Shown in pieces: positions 11,381 to 23,555 of a DNA stretch of 64,000 nt (positions are counted from its first letter, which is position 1; every line of letters starts with the position of its first letter). The translations under genes were made by a program, and so were the position numbers. The stretch spans positions 3,128,068 to 3,192,067 of the forward strand of contig NW_024468910.1 in the NCBI RefSeq assembly GCF_011745365.1. Direction: 5' to 3'. Under the pieces are notes generated by a model. The model saw nothing but the letters and a program-made list of their open reading frames with translations. It was not told the origin of the DNA and did not search any database. The stretch is from Cryphonectria parasitica EP155. Taxonomy: Eukaryota; Ascomycota; Sordariomycetes; Diaporthales; Cryphonectriaceae.

Positions 11381-12469
11381 TTAACCTCCAAGCCCGCCAG
11401 GTCTCGCACCGTTCGGATGACATTCACAATCCCACCGCCCGACCGAGATAATCGCCAGCTCCGGGCAATACGCATACGCCCTCTGCTGATTCTCCTGGCC
11501 CCTCGCCCCTCGAAACATGCCATCCGATGAGTACGGGTGAAACCCAAGCGGCATCTCCTCCGGATCCGAGTGGAAGTCGATCACCACGCCAAACTTGATG
11601 GCCTGCTCGCCGATGGGCTGCTTGGCCCAGGGCTTGTCGAACAGCGCCATGGAGAAGTAGTAGTCCTCGGACGCGTGGTTCCCGTCGAGCGCCCACTGCT
11701 CCATCGGGTACGTGTGCAGCAGCTGGACGAGGTGCTGCACCTTGCGCAGCGAGAAGCCGCCGCCCATGGCGTGGGGCCGCGAGGTGCTCTGGACCGAGAC
11801 GCCCAGGAAGGACCAGTCCTCGTCGACAAAGTCGTTGAGCGTCTTCTTGGAGGCCGAGCAGATCATGCTGTCGTCCTGGAAGAGGAAGAGCCACTCCGCC
11901 GGCCACAGCCACTCCTCGTACAGCCAGGGCCGCGTCAGGAGGTGGTTCACGCTGTTGTAGTCGCTGATGGCCGAGACGACCTCGTAGGGGATCAGGTCGA
12001 CAAAGAGCTTCTTGTTCTGCATGTACCGCTGTATGGTTGGGTTGCCCTCCATCATGGCGACGGACTCTTCGGAGCCCATGAAGCGGAACGACCACTCGGG
12101 AGGGACGACGGCGATGAAGTGGAGCAGGAGAGGAATCAGGTATGGCAGTGGCCTGTTCTCCATGAGAAGGGCGACACGTTTTCTGTTGAGGGGGCCGTGG
12201 GGGGTGTCGACCGCTGTGAGGCCCGTCCTGTCGTTCACCATCTCCAGCGCCATCTGCGCATGCCATGATGTGTTGAGCCGGGGGACAACCGTCGCCTCCT
12301 CTCCTCCCACGGAAAAGACCTCAGGTGCCGACGTGGGTGGCCCATCCAGAAGGGATGACAGCATGATTCTGTAATTCCAGATCCATAAGAGAACTGCTGT
12401 CGTCAGGAATCCGAGGGTAAAGGTGTGGCGAGCATTGCTGGCGTTTCCGAACCAGCCTGTGCGTAGCAT
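11381..12469 (-). CDS. DUF5672 type II membrane protein (glycosyltransferase-like)
   Basis: Uninterrupted 362-residue frame. A single hydrophobic segment at about residues 16-34 after a short basic N-terminus indicates a type II signal anchor with the rest in the Golgi/ER lumen. The lumenal part contains the segments I associate with the fungal DUF5672 family: FRFMGSEESV, YEEWLWPAEWLFLFQDDSMIC, WSFLGVS, GGGFSLRKV and EDYYFSMAL. The QDDS motif and overall order resemble glycosyltransferase family A folds, where acidic residues bind metal-nucleotide, but no activity is established for this family. The ATG at 12469 is the only one that leaves the membrane anchor intact. Confidence 0.85.
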   Translation of the reverse strand: MLRTGWFGNASNARHTFTLGFLTTAVLLWIWNYRIMLSSLLDGPPTSAPEVFSVGGEEATVVPRLNTSWHAQMALEMVNDRTGLTAVDTPHGPLNRKRVALLMENRPLPYLIPLLLHFIAVVPPEWSFRFMGSEESVAMMEGNPTIQRYMQNKKLFVDLIPYEVVSAISDYNSVNHLLTRPWLYEEWLWPAEWLFLFQDDSMICSASKKTLNDFVDEDWSFLGVSVQSTSRPHAMGGGFSLRKVQHLVQLLHTYPMEQWALDGNHASEDYYFSMALFDKPWAKQPIGEQAIKFGVVIDFHSDPEEMPLGFHPYSSDGMFRGARGQENQQRAYAYCPELAIISVGRWDCECHPNGARPGGLGG

Positions 12470-15016
12470 AATGTCCCAATGAAGAAGTAATCACAACGCT
12501 TCAGCAGAAAGGGATTTTGCTAACCATCACATCTCGGAGCATGTCCAGAAAAGAAGACTGGCTTGCCTGTGGTAAAACGGTGACTTATAGCTCTGGATTT
12601 GCCGAGGGAGTTCAATTGTCTGTGGCTGGTATGTACTATAGTACTGTTTGCATTCCTCCCTTGCACCGGCGTCTCACCTTGGCCTTAAAGGCTACAAAGC
12701 TCCCACGCATACAGATAAAAAAACCACAGGGGTGGACTTGTCTCACTTGTCTCCGCGCCAGGCCGCAAACAAGAGAAGGCAGATCTGGTCCGTCGCCAAG
12801 GGTCCTAGACCTGTAAGCGGGCTGGTGGCCAAGAATTAAGAACCACTGTTCTTGGGCAGTCAATTCCGTCTCGTCAAGCTGTAAAAGTCGACGTGCAGTA
12901 GGTGTGTAAGTGAGTATCCTTTCCCTGGAACTACTGTAGCACATTCCCTTACTGCCATGTCTCACAAGAGGGATTATCGTGAGCGAGAGCCAGAGCCATT
13001 TCTTCTTCTTTTCTTCTTATCCTCTTTCTCGTCTGGCTTGGATAAACAAATCGAGTGGACAAGGACCGGGGGGGGGGGGGTTTGAGCCATAGAGACCCAG
13101 GGTTTAGAGGACCATGTTGCCAAAGTCTCTGTGCTGGGAACATGGCTTTCACGCCGCCACCGCTCTGGCTGACCTGGAAGCTAACAAGAGTCTTGATAGC
13201 ACGGGTGAGGGCACTCCAACAACCATTCAGGTGGCCACGCTTTTGCTGATAGGACTCATGGCGGTAGCCCCCCCCCCCTTTTCGAAGTGCTTGGGGGTGA
13301 TGAGAATGAGCTTGGGAGTAGTCTCTCCAGAGGGTGTAGGTAATGGTCGGATCGCCGATGACCACTTTATGGTGGCTTGAGATAGTTTCGGTTGACTTCT
13401 CACCGATGGCTTGATCCTTTTTCGCTTGGGTCTCATGTTCCTGACGTCTTCAGGTTTCCACAGTGCTTCGCGGCCCGCAAGATGCAGGTAGACAGACCAT
13501 CTGCATTTCCCCGGGAAAGTTGTCGCACTTGATTCCAGTCCTCGACAACGATCTTGATCGCGGTCCAGAAGGCGTTCAGACCCGATGCTGATGCACCCAA
13601 ATTGTGGTGCGAGCCTTCGCTGCGAGACCGTACTCCGTGAAGGACTTAGTAGAGCCTGACGGTTATTGGCGAGATCCTTTTTTTCGTTGATCGGCTTCTT
13701 CGTGGCAACCGACGGCCTGCCTCGGGCCACGAGCATTCACCAGGCCTTTTGCCCTTGAATCGTCGCACGTACATGGTCTCGACTGCAGTAGATCGGTGGT
13801 AGCCCACAGCCTAGATCCAGAAAAGTGTCCATATAGAGAAGTCAAGATGTCAGTGTAGAACTGCTGCAGTCAGGAGACGGCTGGCCATGACGATATGCTT
13901 GCGTGGGTGGCAGCAGCGGCTGACAATATTTAAGGGGAGTTAGGCATGGCCAGCGCCAAGCTCCATAGCCAAGGGGATGCAGGCTGTATGTGTGTGAGTG
14001 TGTGCTTTTGTTGCAGGTGGGCAGAAGAGGGCAGTGAACCGAATGCACTGTTGCAGCCCAAGCGAGGAGGACAGCTGGACCGATTATGGCATGAAGAACA
14101 TGAAGTCAATACCTGTTGCTCTCACTGCAAATCGTAGATATATCCACCTGCTGTAGTATCATTAGCAAAAGACGACAAGTAGGGAGGTGGAAGACCTGGA
14201 ACGCGTTCTCGTGTGCAAGTTCATGTAATACTTAGATCAAACAAAAAGAATGTGGAACTATAGCTTTAAGAGGTTGTTGGCAGCATCATTGAGAGTTGCA
14301 CAGGCAGGCAGGCAGTGAGGCAGGCGTAAGGGTGTGGGGCAATGGGGCTGCCACGGCTGAGATTGCACATGCAGAGATTTCGTGCTTGGGTGCTGAGACG
14401 AGTGCACAGGCACACACAACAGCAGCTCTGCAAAAAGGGTTGAGAATATCGATGCAAGGAAAGTCGTGTCCTTGATGAGGTCAGGCTGCGCACTGCTGCC
14501 TGATTCAAGTCATGGTCATAATCGTTGCTCATCTGACAGCAAGACATTGAGCTTCTCTCTTCCTTCCTCATCTCAGCACGCCAGGCACTGATGACAATGA
14601 AAGTGCAATGAAAAGTCTCGATCAAGAATGAGGGTTCCAAAAATTCCCTAGCCAGCCGAAGCCAGCTAGGAGTGGTCATGTTATAGTTTTCAACTAGCAA
14701 AAACGCATTCTCAGGCGAACCTTCACTGAATTGCGTAAAGCCCGTGCACCAGGATGAAGAGGGAAGAAAAGAGAGGAAAGCAGCAAAGCTGCAGCGGTGG
14801 GAAGGGGGGATTATATATTCCCGTGCAGGGGTGCACAGACCATCTGCGCCTTCCTCTCACCGCCTGGCAGAATCACCATATCAGGACTAGCGTCAAGATG
14901 TACCTGTGAAAGGTGGCCTGGTCTGAGTCACTACTCACAGAGCCAGTGCAGGGATCAGCTTCTTGCGAATCACCCAAGCAGGCGCAACAAGTGAGTAAGC
15001 TGCTCCCCCCCCCCCC

Positions 15017-15047
<31 letters not shown>

Positions 15048-15256
15048 TTCTTCATTTTATTTTTTATTTTTATTTTTTAATATCATCCTCCTACTACACT
15101 TTAAAATCCATACAGTGTGGCACAGGAAAGGGGCTCCATTGAAGGCATCATACATGAGGTCATCCACGGATTCTCCATTAAATAAAAATATATCATCAAC
15201 CATGTTTCATAGAACTAGAACTCTTGTTGTATAACGACCTCCACTGCCTTCTAGAA
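12470..15256. other. Gene-poor region with no supported gene
   Basis: 2.8 kb between the DUF5672 gene and the chitinase 3' end. Longer open frames here (for example 13227-13736 and 14266-14700 on the minus strand) have no recognisable domain and poor coding character. It contains a G13 run (13068-13080), a C11 run (13268-13278) and the C13/(TTC)9 tract at 15005-15044. Promoter and UTR sequence must be present; a non-coding RNA cannot be excluded. Confidence 0.5.
15005..15044. repeat. C13 followed by (TTC)9
   Basis: Thirteen C (15005-15017) run straight into nine TTC units (15018-15044). On the minus strand this is a purine tract just downstream of the chitinase stop. Confidence 0.95.
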
Positions 15257-18200
15257 TCACAACAGCAAGGCAACAGCACCAACAATGACCGCCATCCCAG
15301 CACCAGTTGCGCTCTTCCCTGCGCCACCAGTCACAATCGGGCTGCTGACAGACGTGCTGGTAGGTCCGACCTTGGCGAGACTGTATGTTCCAGTCACGGT
15401 GTCGTTGCCGTACGCGTGTCCTGCCCCGTAGCCCGAGCCCGAACCATCATTGCTCGCCGCCTCTGGTGCGGAGGATCCCTCGGCACTGGTGCTGCTGGTA
15501 GGAACGGCGACGGTCACGGTGTTGAAGACGTTCTTTGTGCTGGTTGCGGTGGCAGTGGTCGTCACGGAGAAAGAGCCCTGGCCGCCCTCCTCAGCACTGG
15601 GGCTCGGGCTGGAGCCAGAACCTCCCTGGGACGGGCTCGATCCTGACCCGTTGTTGTCTTGGGCGCCCATCGAGCCTGAACCGCTGTTGTTGTTGTTGTT
15701 GTTGTTGTTGTTGCTGCTGCTGCTGCTGCTGCCAGTTGATCCTGAGTTGGAAAAGCCGCTGCCAGTCGATCCTGAGCCACTGTTGCTGCTGCCGCTGCCG
15801 CTGCCGCTGCCGCCACTGCTGCCAGTCGACCCCGAGTTGGTGGAGCTGTTGTCGGCCGATCCTGAGGCACCGTTGCTGCTGCTGCTGCTGCCGCCGCCAG
15901 TCGATCCTGAGTTGGTGGAGCCGCTGCCAGTCGATCCTGAGCCGCCATTGCTGCTGCTGCTGCTGCTGCCGCCGCTGCTGGTCGATCCCGTGGTACCAGT
16001 CTCAGACGAAGAGCCATGATCGCCATTGGCGTTGCCAGAGCCCCATCCTGAGCTGCTGTGGCCGCTACCAGCCGATCCCTTGGTACCAGTCTCCACTGCC
16101 GACGAGGCCTCAGTGGCCGTCGAGCCTTCCTCAGTGACAGGGCAAACAGTCGTCGAGACCGGAACGATAACCGTCGTCACAGATCCAATACGCGCAGGAC
16201 AGTCCGTAACAGTCGCGGCGCATGACGTGATGGTGTATGTCGAGGTGCTGTAGACTGTGCTTGTGGTCCACTGCTGCTCCTTTTCGGTGTGCGAACCGCC
16301 GGCCGGGAAGACGGTCGTGGATACGGGCCAGCTGGACGTCGACAGGTGCGTGCCGGCGGGGCAGTCAGTAACGGTGGGCGCGCACGAGGTGATCGTGAGG
16401 ACTGTGGTAGACCAGATGGTGCTGGTGACGTCGTGGGCTGGGGCTGGTGTCACGGCCGGAGAGGCAGTGATAGGGCCTGCAGTCGAGGTAGCCTCAGAAT
16501 GACCAGGCGATGAAGGAGTCCCGGTGTGGCTGTTATCGTTGTCGCCTGTGGGGGAGGCTGGGTTGGAGATAGGTGGGGAGAGATCAGTAGCGGAGGGAGC
16601 CTCTGTCTCGCTGCTCTCATCATCATCACTTGTGGTGGAGGCTGTGCTAGAAGCAGGCAGAGGCACGTCAGAAGCTGAAGGAGCGTCGGTCTCACAGCTC
16701 TCGTCATCATCAGAGGCCGTGGTCGGGGCGGGTGGAAGGTCGGTAGGTGAAGGGACTTCAGTCTCGCAGCTGTCATCATCATCATCTGCGCCAGCAGGAA
16801 TTGTGCTGTTGGAAGTCTCTGGCCGCGTGGGAACAGAAGTCACATGGGGACCACCAGGTCCGCTGGGGCCGATCGGCAAGGTATGAGTGGACCCAGCGCC
16901 AGGGAATCCGGCCACGTTCGAGACAGAGTGCGGGTGTGCGTGTGGACGCGAGTGCGGGTGTCCCGTCACGCTTGGCGCGGGCTCATGTGTAGGCATCGAA
17001 ACCGAATGAGGGTGCGAGATTGGGCGCGAGTGAGGGTGCGAGACTGGGCGAGAGTGAGGGTGCGAGACTGGGCGAGAGTGAGGGTGCGAGACTGGGCGCG
17101 AGTGCGCGTGCGAGACTGGGTGCGAGTGCGCGTGCGAGACTGGGTGGGAGTACGGGTGACCAGTCACTCTTGAAGTGGGCTTAGAGCCCAAGTACGGTGG
17201 CACCGATACTACAGTAGGGTGGCCTGGTGACGACGTGTCCGCCGAGGAGCTTGAGGCTATGGTACTCGCGAAGGAGGAGGAGGAGGACGACGACGACGAC
17301 GACGACGACGACGATGAGCCAGAGCTTGTCAGCGCACCGCACTCACTCCTGAGAGCTTCGTAGAGGACCTCATCATAAGACACGTTGTCTTCGTTGAGAT
17401 TGGCAGAGGCAAACGTCTGGTCCCAGAGCATGAGGCCACCAAACATGGTAAATTCCTCCGAGCTCTGGATGGAGCAGAGAACCTGGCTGGCGGTGGCGGC
17501 GTCCACATAGCCGTTTGACGCAGCCAATGAGCTGCCAGGCAGACCGACATAGAGCAGAGCTTCGGCGCTGGGTGTGGTAGACAGGAACTGCTCCCAGTTT
17601 GCATAGTTGAAACCGTCGTTCAGGCTTCCATCAGTGTTGACCATGTTGCACTCGGGGTTGTTGTAGAACTGGATCCAGAGGCGGTCGAACTTAACATTCT
17701 CAAGGAGGTACATCATCTGGTTGGTCTCGTCGAGAGGGCACTGGGGAGCTCCCGTGATGATGTCGTCTCGACCAGATGCTTCGATGTTGCCCCGAAGAGT
17801 TTCAATCATTGCCTGATAACCAGCATCGCCGGCTAGAAGAAATAGGTGTTAGCGCCTTGATTCACCTTGAATGACTATTTTCGATGGATGAATGAAAGGA
17901 GGGGAGACAAAAGAGACAGATCTTTGACGAACCTTCCCATTCGATATCAAAATCATACCCATCAACCGCGACGTGGCTATCCCCATTATCAAAGGGACGA
18001 GGCTGGTCAACCAGCGAGGCGTCATAGGGACCAAAGGATTGCCAGATGAAGTTGGCAAAATCGACGCCATTGTCGTGGCTCGAGATGCTGTAGCTCCCAG
18101 TGGTCGTGTAACCTCCAATCGAGAGCAGGATCTTCTTGTTGTACTGTTGCTGACAGATCTCGATGCCAGGCACGAGATATGGGCAGTCATCCAAGAGCTC

Positions 18201-18464
18201 AGACACATGGCCGTCCTTGGTGTAGTATCCCGCCCAACAGTGCCCAGCGAAGTTGTCACCAGGGTAGCCTGAATCGCCACCATTCTCGGGCGACGTGTTC
18301 ACGAAGCCCAAGGTGATGTATTCGAAGGTGGACTCGGCGCACACATCGGCTAGGTAGGCGTTGCCGTTCTGCCCGAAGTAGACATTGACGGAGCTCGCAG
18401 AGGACGATGCCAGGGCTGGCACTGCGGCAGCCGCAACCACGAGAAAGGCCTCGTGGAGACCCAT
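15257..18464 (-). CDS. GPI-anchored class III chitinase (GH18) with long repetitive tail
   Basis: Hydrolyses chitin at the cell wall. Exons complement(15257..17832, 17933..18464), 1035 residues; the join (donor GTTCGT, acceptor TTCTAG) reads IEWEAGDAGYQ. Order: signal peptide 1-20, GH18 domain about 25-345 with catalytic motif DGYDFDIE at 168-175 (acid/base Glu175), then about 690 residues of low complexity. The tail includes poly-Ser, six 8-residue units SHPHSRPV or close variants, acidic [12 protein letters not shown] blocks, two copies of the [14 protein letters not shown] wall-protein motif, Ser/Gly/Asn repeats, and a C-terminus ending [15 protein letters not shown] that fits a GPI signal. 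The plan resembles GPI chitinases such as Aspergillus ChiA, but the tail is longer than the enzyme. Start: the ATG at 18464 directly precedes the signal peptide; the frame extends upstream but is not needed. Confidence 0.93.
15685..15731. repeat. Coding TTG/TGC triplet repeat (poly-Asn then poly-Ser)
   Basis: Inside the chitinase tail, read on the minus strand as six Ser then nine Asn codons. More Ser-rich CTG/TGC clusters follow up to about 15990. Such tracts commonly vary in length between strains. Confidence 0.9.
17008..17151. repeat. 24-base minisatellite, six units, within chitinase
   Basis: Six head-to-tail copies of a 24-base unit, the last two diverging mainly at their first bases (GAGGGTG to GCGCGTG). 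Read on the minus strand each encodes eight residues of the SHPHSRPV type. Units have no spacers. Confidence 0.93.
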
Positions 18465-21400
18465 TATTTTATATGTATGTATTAAAGAAGCAAAATGCTT
18501 TGAATTGAGAACGAGTGGACTTGGCCGTAGCCGGATAGAACAAAAGAGTGTAGGTAGTCTTGCGATCAAAGACAGGACGCAAAGAGATCTTCGCAAAGCC
18601 AGATGGCCCACCGTCACTTGGTATCTTGACAAGACGGACGGAGAGAGGGATGGGAGAGAGAAGAAGAAAAGAGAAAGAGAGGACGGCAGAAACGCCGGCG
18701 AAGTTGATTCAACCTACATACATATTTGGTCCTCGATACAAGCGGCCTGCCTGGCAGCTCAGGAACATCCCCACCAAAACCACCTGAGCAAGGAGTAGGA
18801 ACCTGCCAATAGTCGGGGTTCTGGCCTCACGACAGTGTCATGGGCCATGGTGGCGGACTTCTGAGCCCTGCATCCTCACCACGCTACTCTGTAAGCCCCC
18901 CGCGCACACACTGACTGCAGCAATTTCCTGTCTAGATGCAGGCAGGCGGAGTCTCGTCATGATAGAGATCCTCCTCATGGACACATCCAGCTGCTTGGAT
19001 GGGGTCAACATTGGGACTAGCACCAGAGGCCTTTCCTTCCACAGATGGTGTCGCGAGGAACAGGAATAGCGTCAGGTCCCAGTGCTGCTGGTGTAACCGT
19101 GTCGAGAATGGCTCAAGGAGAATCCCCATTGGACAGGTCCACAGTATTCAGGCGGCTAAGGTTGGCTTGAAAACAAAAAGGTGACGGAGTACGGGCGTGA
19201 CAAGCAAGTTCACCAGTCAAGTATGTGCATAGGAAGCTGTGTGAGGGTCTGAAAGCCTGATCTTGGATGTAAACGCCCCGGTCCCATGTTATCGGGTCCA
19301 GCTACAGACGAGGCGCTCCTGTCTGCAATCTCCCTTCAGACCGCTGAATACGACAACACCTGAGGCCTCACGATGATACTAGTCAAGAGTCAAGTGAGGC
19401 TGAAGATGTCCCCCTGCCTGACACCTGAACGCACGCACCTCAATGAGACCTACTAAGGACGTTGTCTGGCGTCTCGTCAGCTTCGTGGTCCATGAAGAAT
19501 GGGGAGGGTTGACTACTTGTCTGTCTGTGCATAGGATCCGCCCAAAAGGAAGGGGAAAAAAAGATAGGGAAAAAAAGCCACACAACAAAATGTAAGTACT
19601 AGGGCCAGATTACAGCCTGTTCAGCACCAAGCTCGAGATCTATAAGGCATCTAGGCCCACGAGACCCCGTGCGTATCAAGTAATCCATGGTAGTCTAGGA
19701 AGTGCAAGCCTCGGCGTGCTCGGATTAGGGGTTGAGGCGGGCCGGCGATAGCTAGGTGTCCAGGTAGCCCCTCACAGCGGCTCTCATGACTCAAGAGGGG
19801 TTTTGAGGCCGCGGTTTGCTGACCAACAGCAGAAGACTGTGGCGTAGAGGTCTCGGCACAGCTGAATGGCGATGGGTTTGGAACACCTGCTGCAGCAACT
19901 CAACTTATCCAAACAATGACTTGCCGAATCCCAAGACCAACATAATTTGTCTGTCTGTGAATCATGATGAGGACGATATTGTTCTACACTGCGTGGTCAA
20001 GTTGGAAAGGGACCCGGCTGTGGGAACTTCCATGGATAAGGGCTCGGAGAATAAGATTGACATCAAGTTTAACCTTGATCATCCCTTAACTATGACTATG
20101 GCCGACGGAGTTCCCAGGATTCTATTTTGTGCATTCTCCACCAGAGTGGGTATAACTAGCACATACCAAAAGTCCCATGGTATACATTCTCTCAGAGGAA
20201 CTTTTCTGGGGACGTGGTTCCAAAAGGACGCAAAATATTCTGTCCAGGTATATTGAGGGTGGTCGCTGCTATGGTATATGTCCGTGAACAACATTGAACA
20301 GACTGAATTCACCGCCAAGTTATGTTTTGTTCGAATTCTTGTCTGGACCGCTCCCACTCCGGGATGATCACTGCATCAACGAGCCCCTGAGTTAATATAG
20401 CGCTTCCATTTCCCTGGTTCCTTAGTATCAGGGGCAAGGTTCCTCGGTTGTCGCCGGATCAGCGCTGTGGTCCAGGACAGCACTGAATGACATGCATCCC
20501 CCAATACCACCCACCCACTTGCGATGCAGTCAGCAGGAGCACGGTGCACAGCCAAAATCGACTACTTACTTCCATTTCCATCGTCCTCCGTTCCTCCGTG
20601 TATCATGCGCTTTCAGCAAGAGCCCTACGCGCTGGCGAGATGTGTAGTCCTGTAATTATATCCTCCGTGCAGGGTCTTCAAGAGTACAGTAAACAATGTT
20701 GTCCCGATTCGTGCATACTCCCACGGACCAGGATGAGAAGCATATCCACTAGACCCTGTGAACCGCTGAGCTCATAGAAGCCAGAATAGGGAAAAGAAGA
20801 TTAAAAAAAATTTACAGCCGGACCAGTGAAAAGGTACTGTACCATAGTAGACGTGAGGCTCTGTGGAACAGTGGAGTCAGCACGCGATTCCCAGGTGCCA
20901 AGCCCGAACCAACAGGCGCCGTCTGCGAGCAGCAAATTGAGGCCTGGAGGACATGCCAGGGGTGTGTAGAGAGGATCGTACGATGAGGAAGTGAATGATG
21001 GAGCGGGCCGCACTTCCGGTGCAGAACCTGATAATAGATCACCTCGAGTTAAATGCTGGATATTGAGGCACTCCACTAATTGTATCTTAGCTCTGGCAAA
21101 ATCCCCTTCCGGCTGTCGCTTCCATCCCCTGTGATGGAACGAGCCACTTGGTGGTCTACTAGTAGGAAAGAAATCTCCTGCACGCTACAGTGGAGTACTA
21201 CATGGTAGTCTCAAACAGGCACCAGGATGATAGAGCTCAGTCGGACACAAGAAAGGCCATGAATATGCTGTACTTCCTGCATACTTCGCCTTTTCCAAAC
21301 ACCTACTGAGATACTGTCGCTCTGCGGCATGTTTGCTCTGGCAATGCCATGTTTGAGAGCTTGAGGGTCTGAAACTGTATGAGAAGTGTGAGTGGACGGC

Positions 21401-23555
21401 GAACACCGGCCAAAGTGGCTGTCCAAGTTCACACTCTTAGGCAAGGCAGGAGGGCCAGCAAGCTTCCAGGTATTGACAATATTGAAGTGACGAAGAATCT
21501 GCCATTTCTTCCTCGGGAAACCCATGCTCTAGACAGATTTCGCCAATGAATACTATATGTTAGCTTATCATACGCTTCAGTCACTAAAGCTGCTGATCAT
21601 CCTAGCATCTGCATTTTACTAAAATAAAAAATAAAAAAAAATTGCTGTGACTGAGAAACAACTATCGTCAATTCCTATGTTGTGCATAATTCTCTCTTCT
21701 TACTCGTGGAGAAAATGTGCATTTTTGATACTTTGTTTCACAAGGCTTGGTCCGAGGGACTATTCTATCTGGATACTCCAATGATCACCTACTTACTTAT
21801 GTGCACTCAAGTAGGTGCATTCACAGGTCGAACCACTAGTCGCTGGACACTCCTGAACAAGCAGCATGCTCTCAGATGGAAAGCATTTATATCCACCTTG
21901 CAGCAACCTGGAGACCCAGTGAAGATGGATCCAATGACAAGCCATCCAGAAAAACCGTGCAATAGGCACCTCATCTCATGAGCATTTGATCAGTGTATTG
22001 TTTTGCGTTGGATTAGGTGATCACGGGAATTCAGATTATATTGCCACAGGCTTCTACAGCTTCGTTGGTTCAAACTTCCAATCATGATGAAAATTCATGC
22101 CTCTTGTAGATTATATTAATACTGTTCAAAAAGAATCGAGGTAACTTCCGTAGCAGAGGTCTCGTAGATAGATCAGCAAAGAGGCATCTGGTTTCAGTAC
22201 CTTGGTGAGACTGTGTCCAAATGTTGGGATGGGTAAGTACTTGAGTAGGTAGGGTTTATGCAGATGGAGGTTTGGTACGTTAGAAACAGCACTACTAAGT
22301 ACTTAAGTACTTACTTATGTACCATGTCTTGGCTGACAAGGTGTATTAAAGAAACATTTGTCACTGCGCTCAGCAACATTCGTTTCTCATGATCTATTGA
22401 GGTCCAAATTTGCACCAGAGATAGCCAATATCACGTTTAAGTCTTGTACGCAAAGCTACTGTGAAGCATGTACCTGAAATCAAATGCCTTCGTGGATGAA
22501 GTCTATATACTATAGGTGGCATCAAGTATGTCGTGAGCTTGAGTGAATCTTTTGTAAATTGGCAATCAGGAAATGAGTGACAAATTTGTGTCTCTCACAA
22601 ATACTCCTCAGAAAGCTGATTTTAAGTCTTTTCCATCTCTTTTGGTGTGTTCATTCTTGTTGATTTAGGACTGAGGACCAGGGGCTATAGACACACTCTG
22701 CACTTGAGGAATGAAGAGACGTGGCGATTTTCATCCCAAGGTGTCTCTGAGTCCTGGGACTTGAAGAAGTACAGACGAAATCTTTCCATTGTCAGATCCG
22801 AAGAATGGGGGTTCATTGAGTGAAATTCTAATTTGTTTGCAGCCCAGGCAACCGGAAGAGAAATCTTGTTGCAGAGGCTGGATTTCTCAGAGAGGACTTT
22901 GCTTTGCTTGCCCACCTTCGTTGTAACAGGGTGATCATGTTCCCTGAAACAACCCACACACAACTCGTCACACAGTACAGAGAATCCCACACGTATTGAA
23001 ATTCACATTTGGAGCTTTGCCTTCGAGAGAGCTCAGACATTGCATTGCCCTCTTCATTATGCATAATAATTAAAAAGGTGCGCAGTTCAGTATGGGAGGG
23101 GGGGGGGGGTGAAGTTCACAGCTTACAAAGAAGGGAAAAGCCGTGTTTGGCGCCTTGGCATCCGCAATGACGTCGAGATAATCAAAGAGCGGCGATAGGC
23201 CGCAGACGGTAATTAGGCGCCTGCCCTTGGTGGGGGCGGGGTTGAGACACACACGAGCACTGAGCCTCTTTGATCGTAGGCGGCTGAATCGTCCTCTAGC
23301 TTCAACTACCGAGAACAAAGATCACCACTCCCGTCAACTCCCGACCAGATCTGCTTCTTGCCACAAAGCACTTTCATCATTATCTAGCTTAACATAGTGC
23401 CTGGTAGCTTTATTCTTTGGACCTTGACCCATTCGTGTCTGTTCAGCACACCAGATCCCGTCGCTGTTCAGAGCTTGGTTGCCTCACATCATCCGGCAGA
23501 CCCGACCGTTTGCGAATTGCGCCATCCTTGGATATAGGCAAGGAAAGACACCAAG
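18465..23555. other. 5.1 kb gene-poor region
   Basis: Lies between the chitinase start and the SSP411-type gene, so it holds both divergent promoters. Open frames such as 19816-20256 (+) and 21211-21525 (-) have no recognisable domain and no convincing splice partners. From about 21500 to 23050 the DNA is AT-rich. It contains the palindrome at 22297-22312 and a G12 run (23098-23109). I see no gene. Confidence 0.5.
22297..22312. repeat. 16-base perfect palindrome AAGTACTTAAGTACTT
   Basis: Two AAGTACTT half-sites in tandem form a perfect palindrome. Related TAAGTACTT and AAGTACTTAC strings occur about 70 bases upstream (near 22234) and directly downstream. It may be a binding site or a short repeat element. 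Confidence 0.8.

Noticed and set aside
11537..12268. 243-codon plus-strand frame
   Set aside because: Antisense shadow of the DUF5672 gene.
13227..13736. 169-codon minus-strand frame
   Set aside because: No domain, low-complexity basic sequence, spans a C11 run, and no supporting splice or start context.
15450..16137. Plus-strand open frames rich in Leu or Cys
   Set aside because: They are the antisense of the chitinase's CTG/TGC codon repeats; periodic DNA keeps several frames open by itself.
17008..17151. Regular repeats that might suggest a CRISPR array
   Set aside because: Units are contiguous without spacers, lie inside a coding exon and keep the reading frame; the genome is eukaryotic.
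19816..20256. 146-codon plus-strand frame
   Set aside because: No family similarity, mixed composition and no promoter or splice support.
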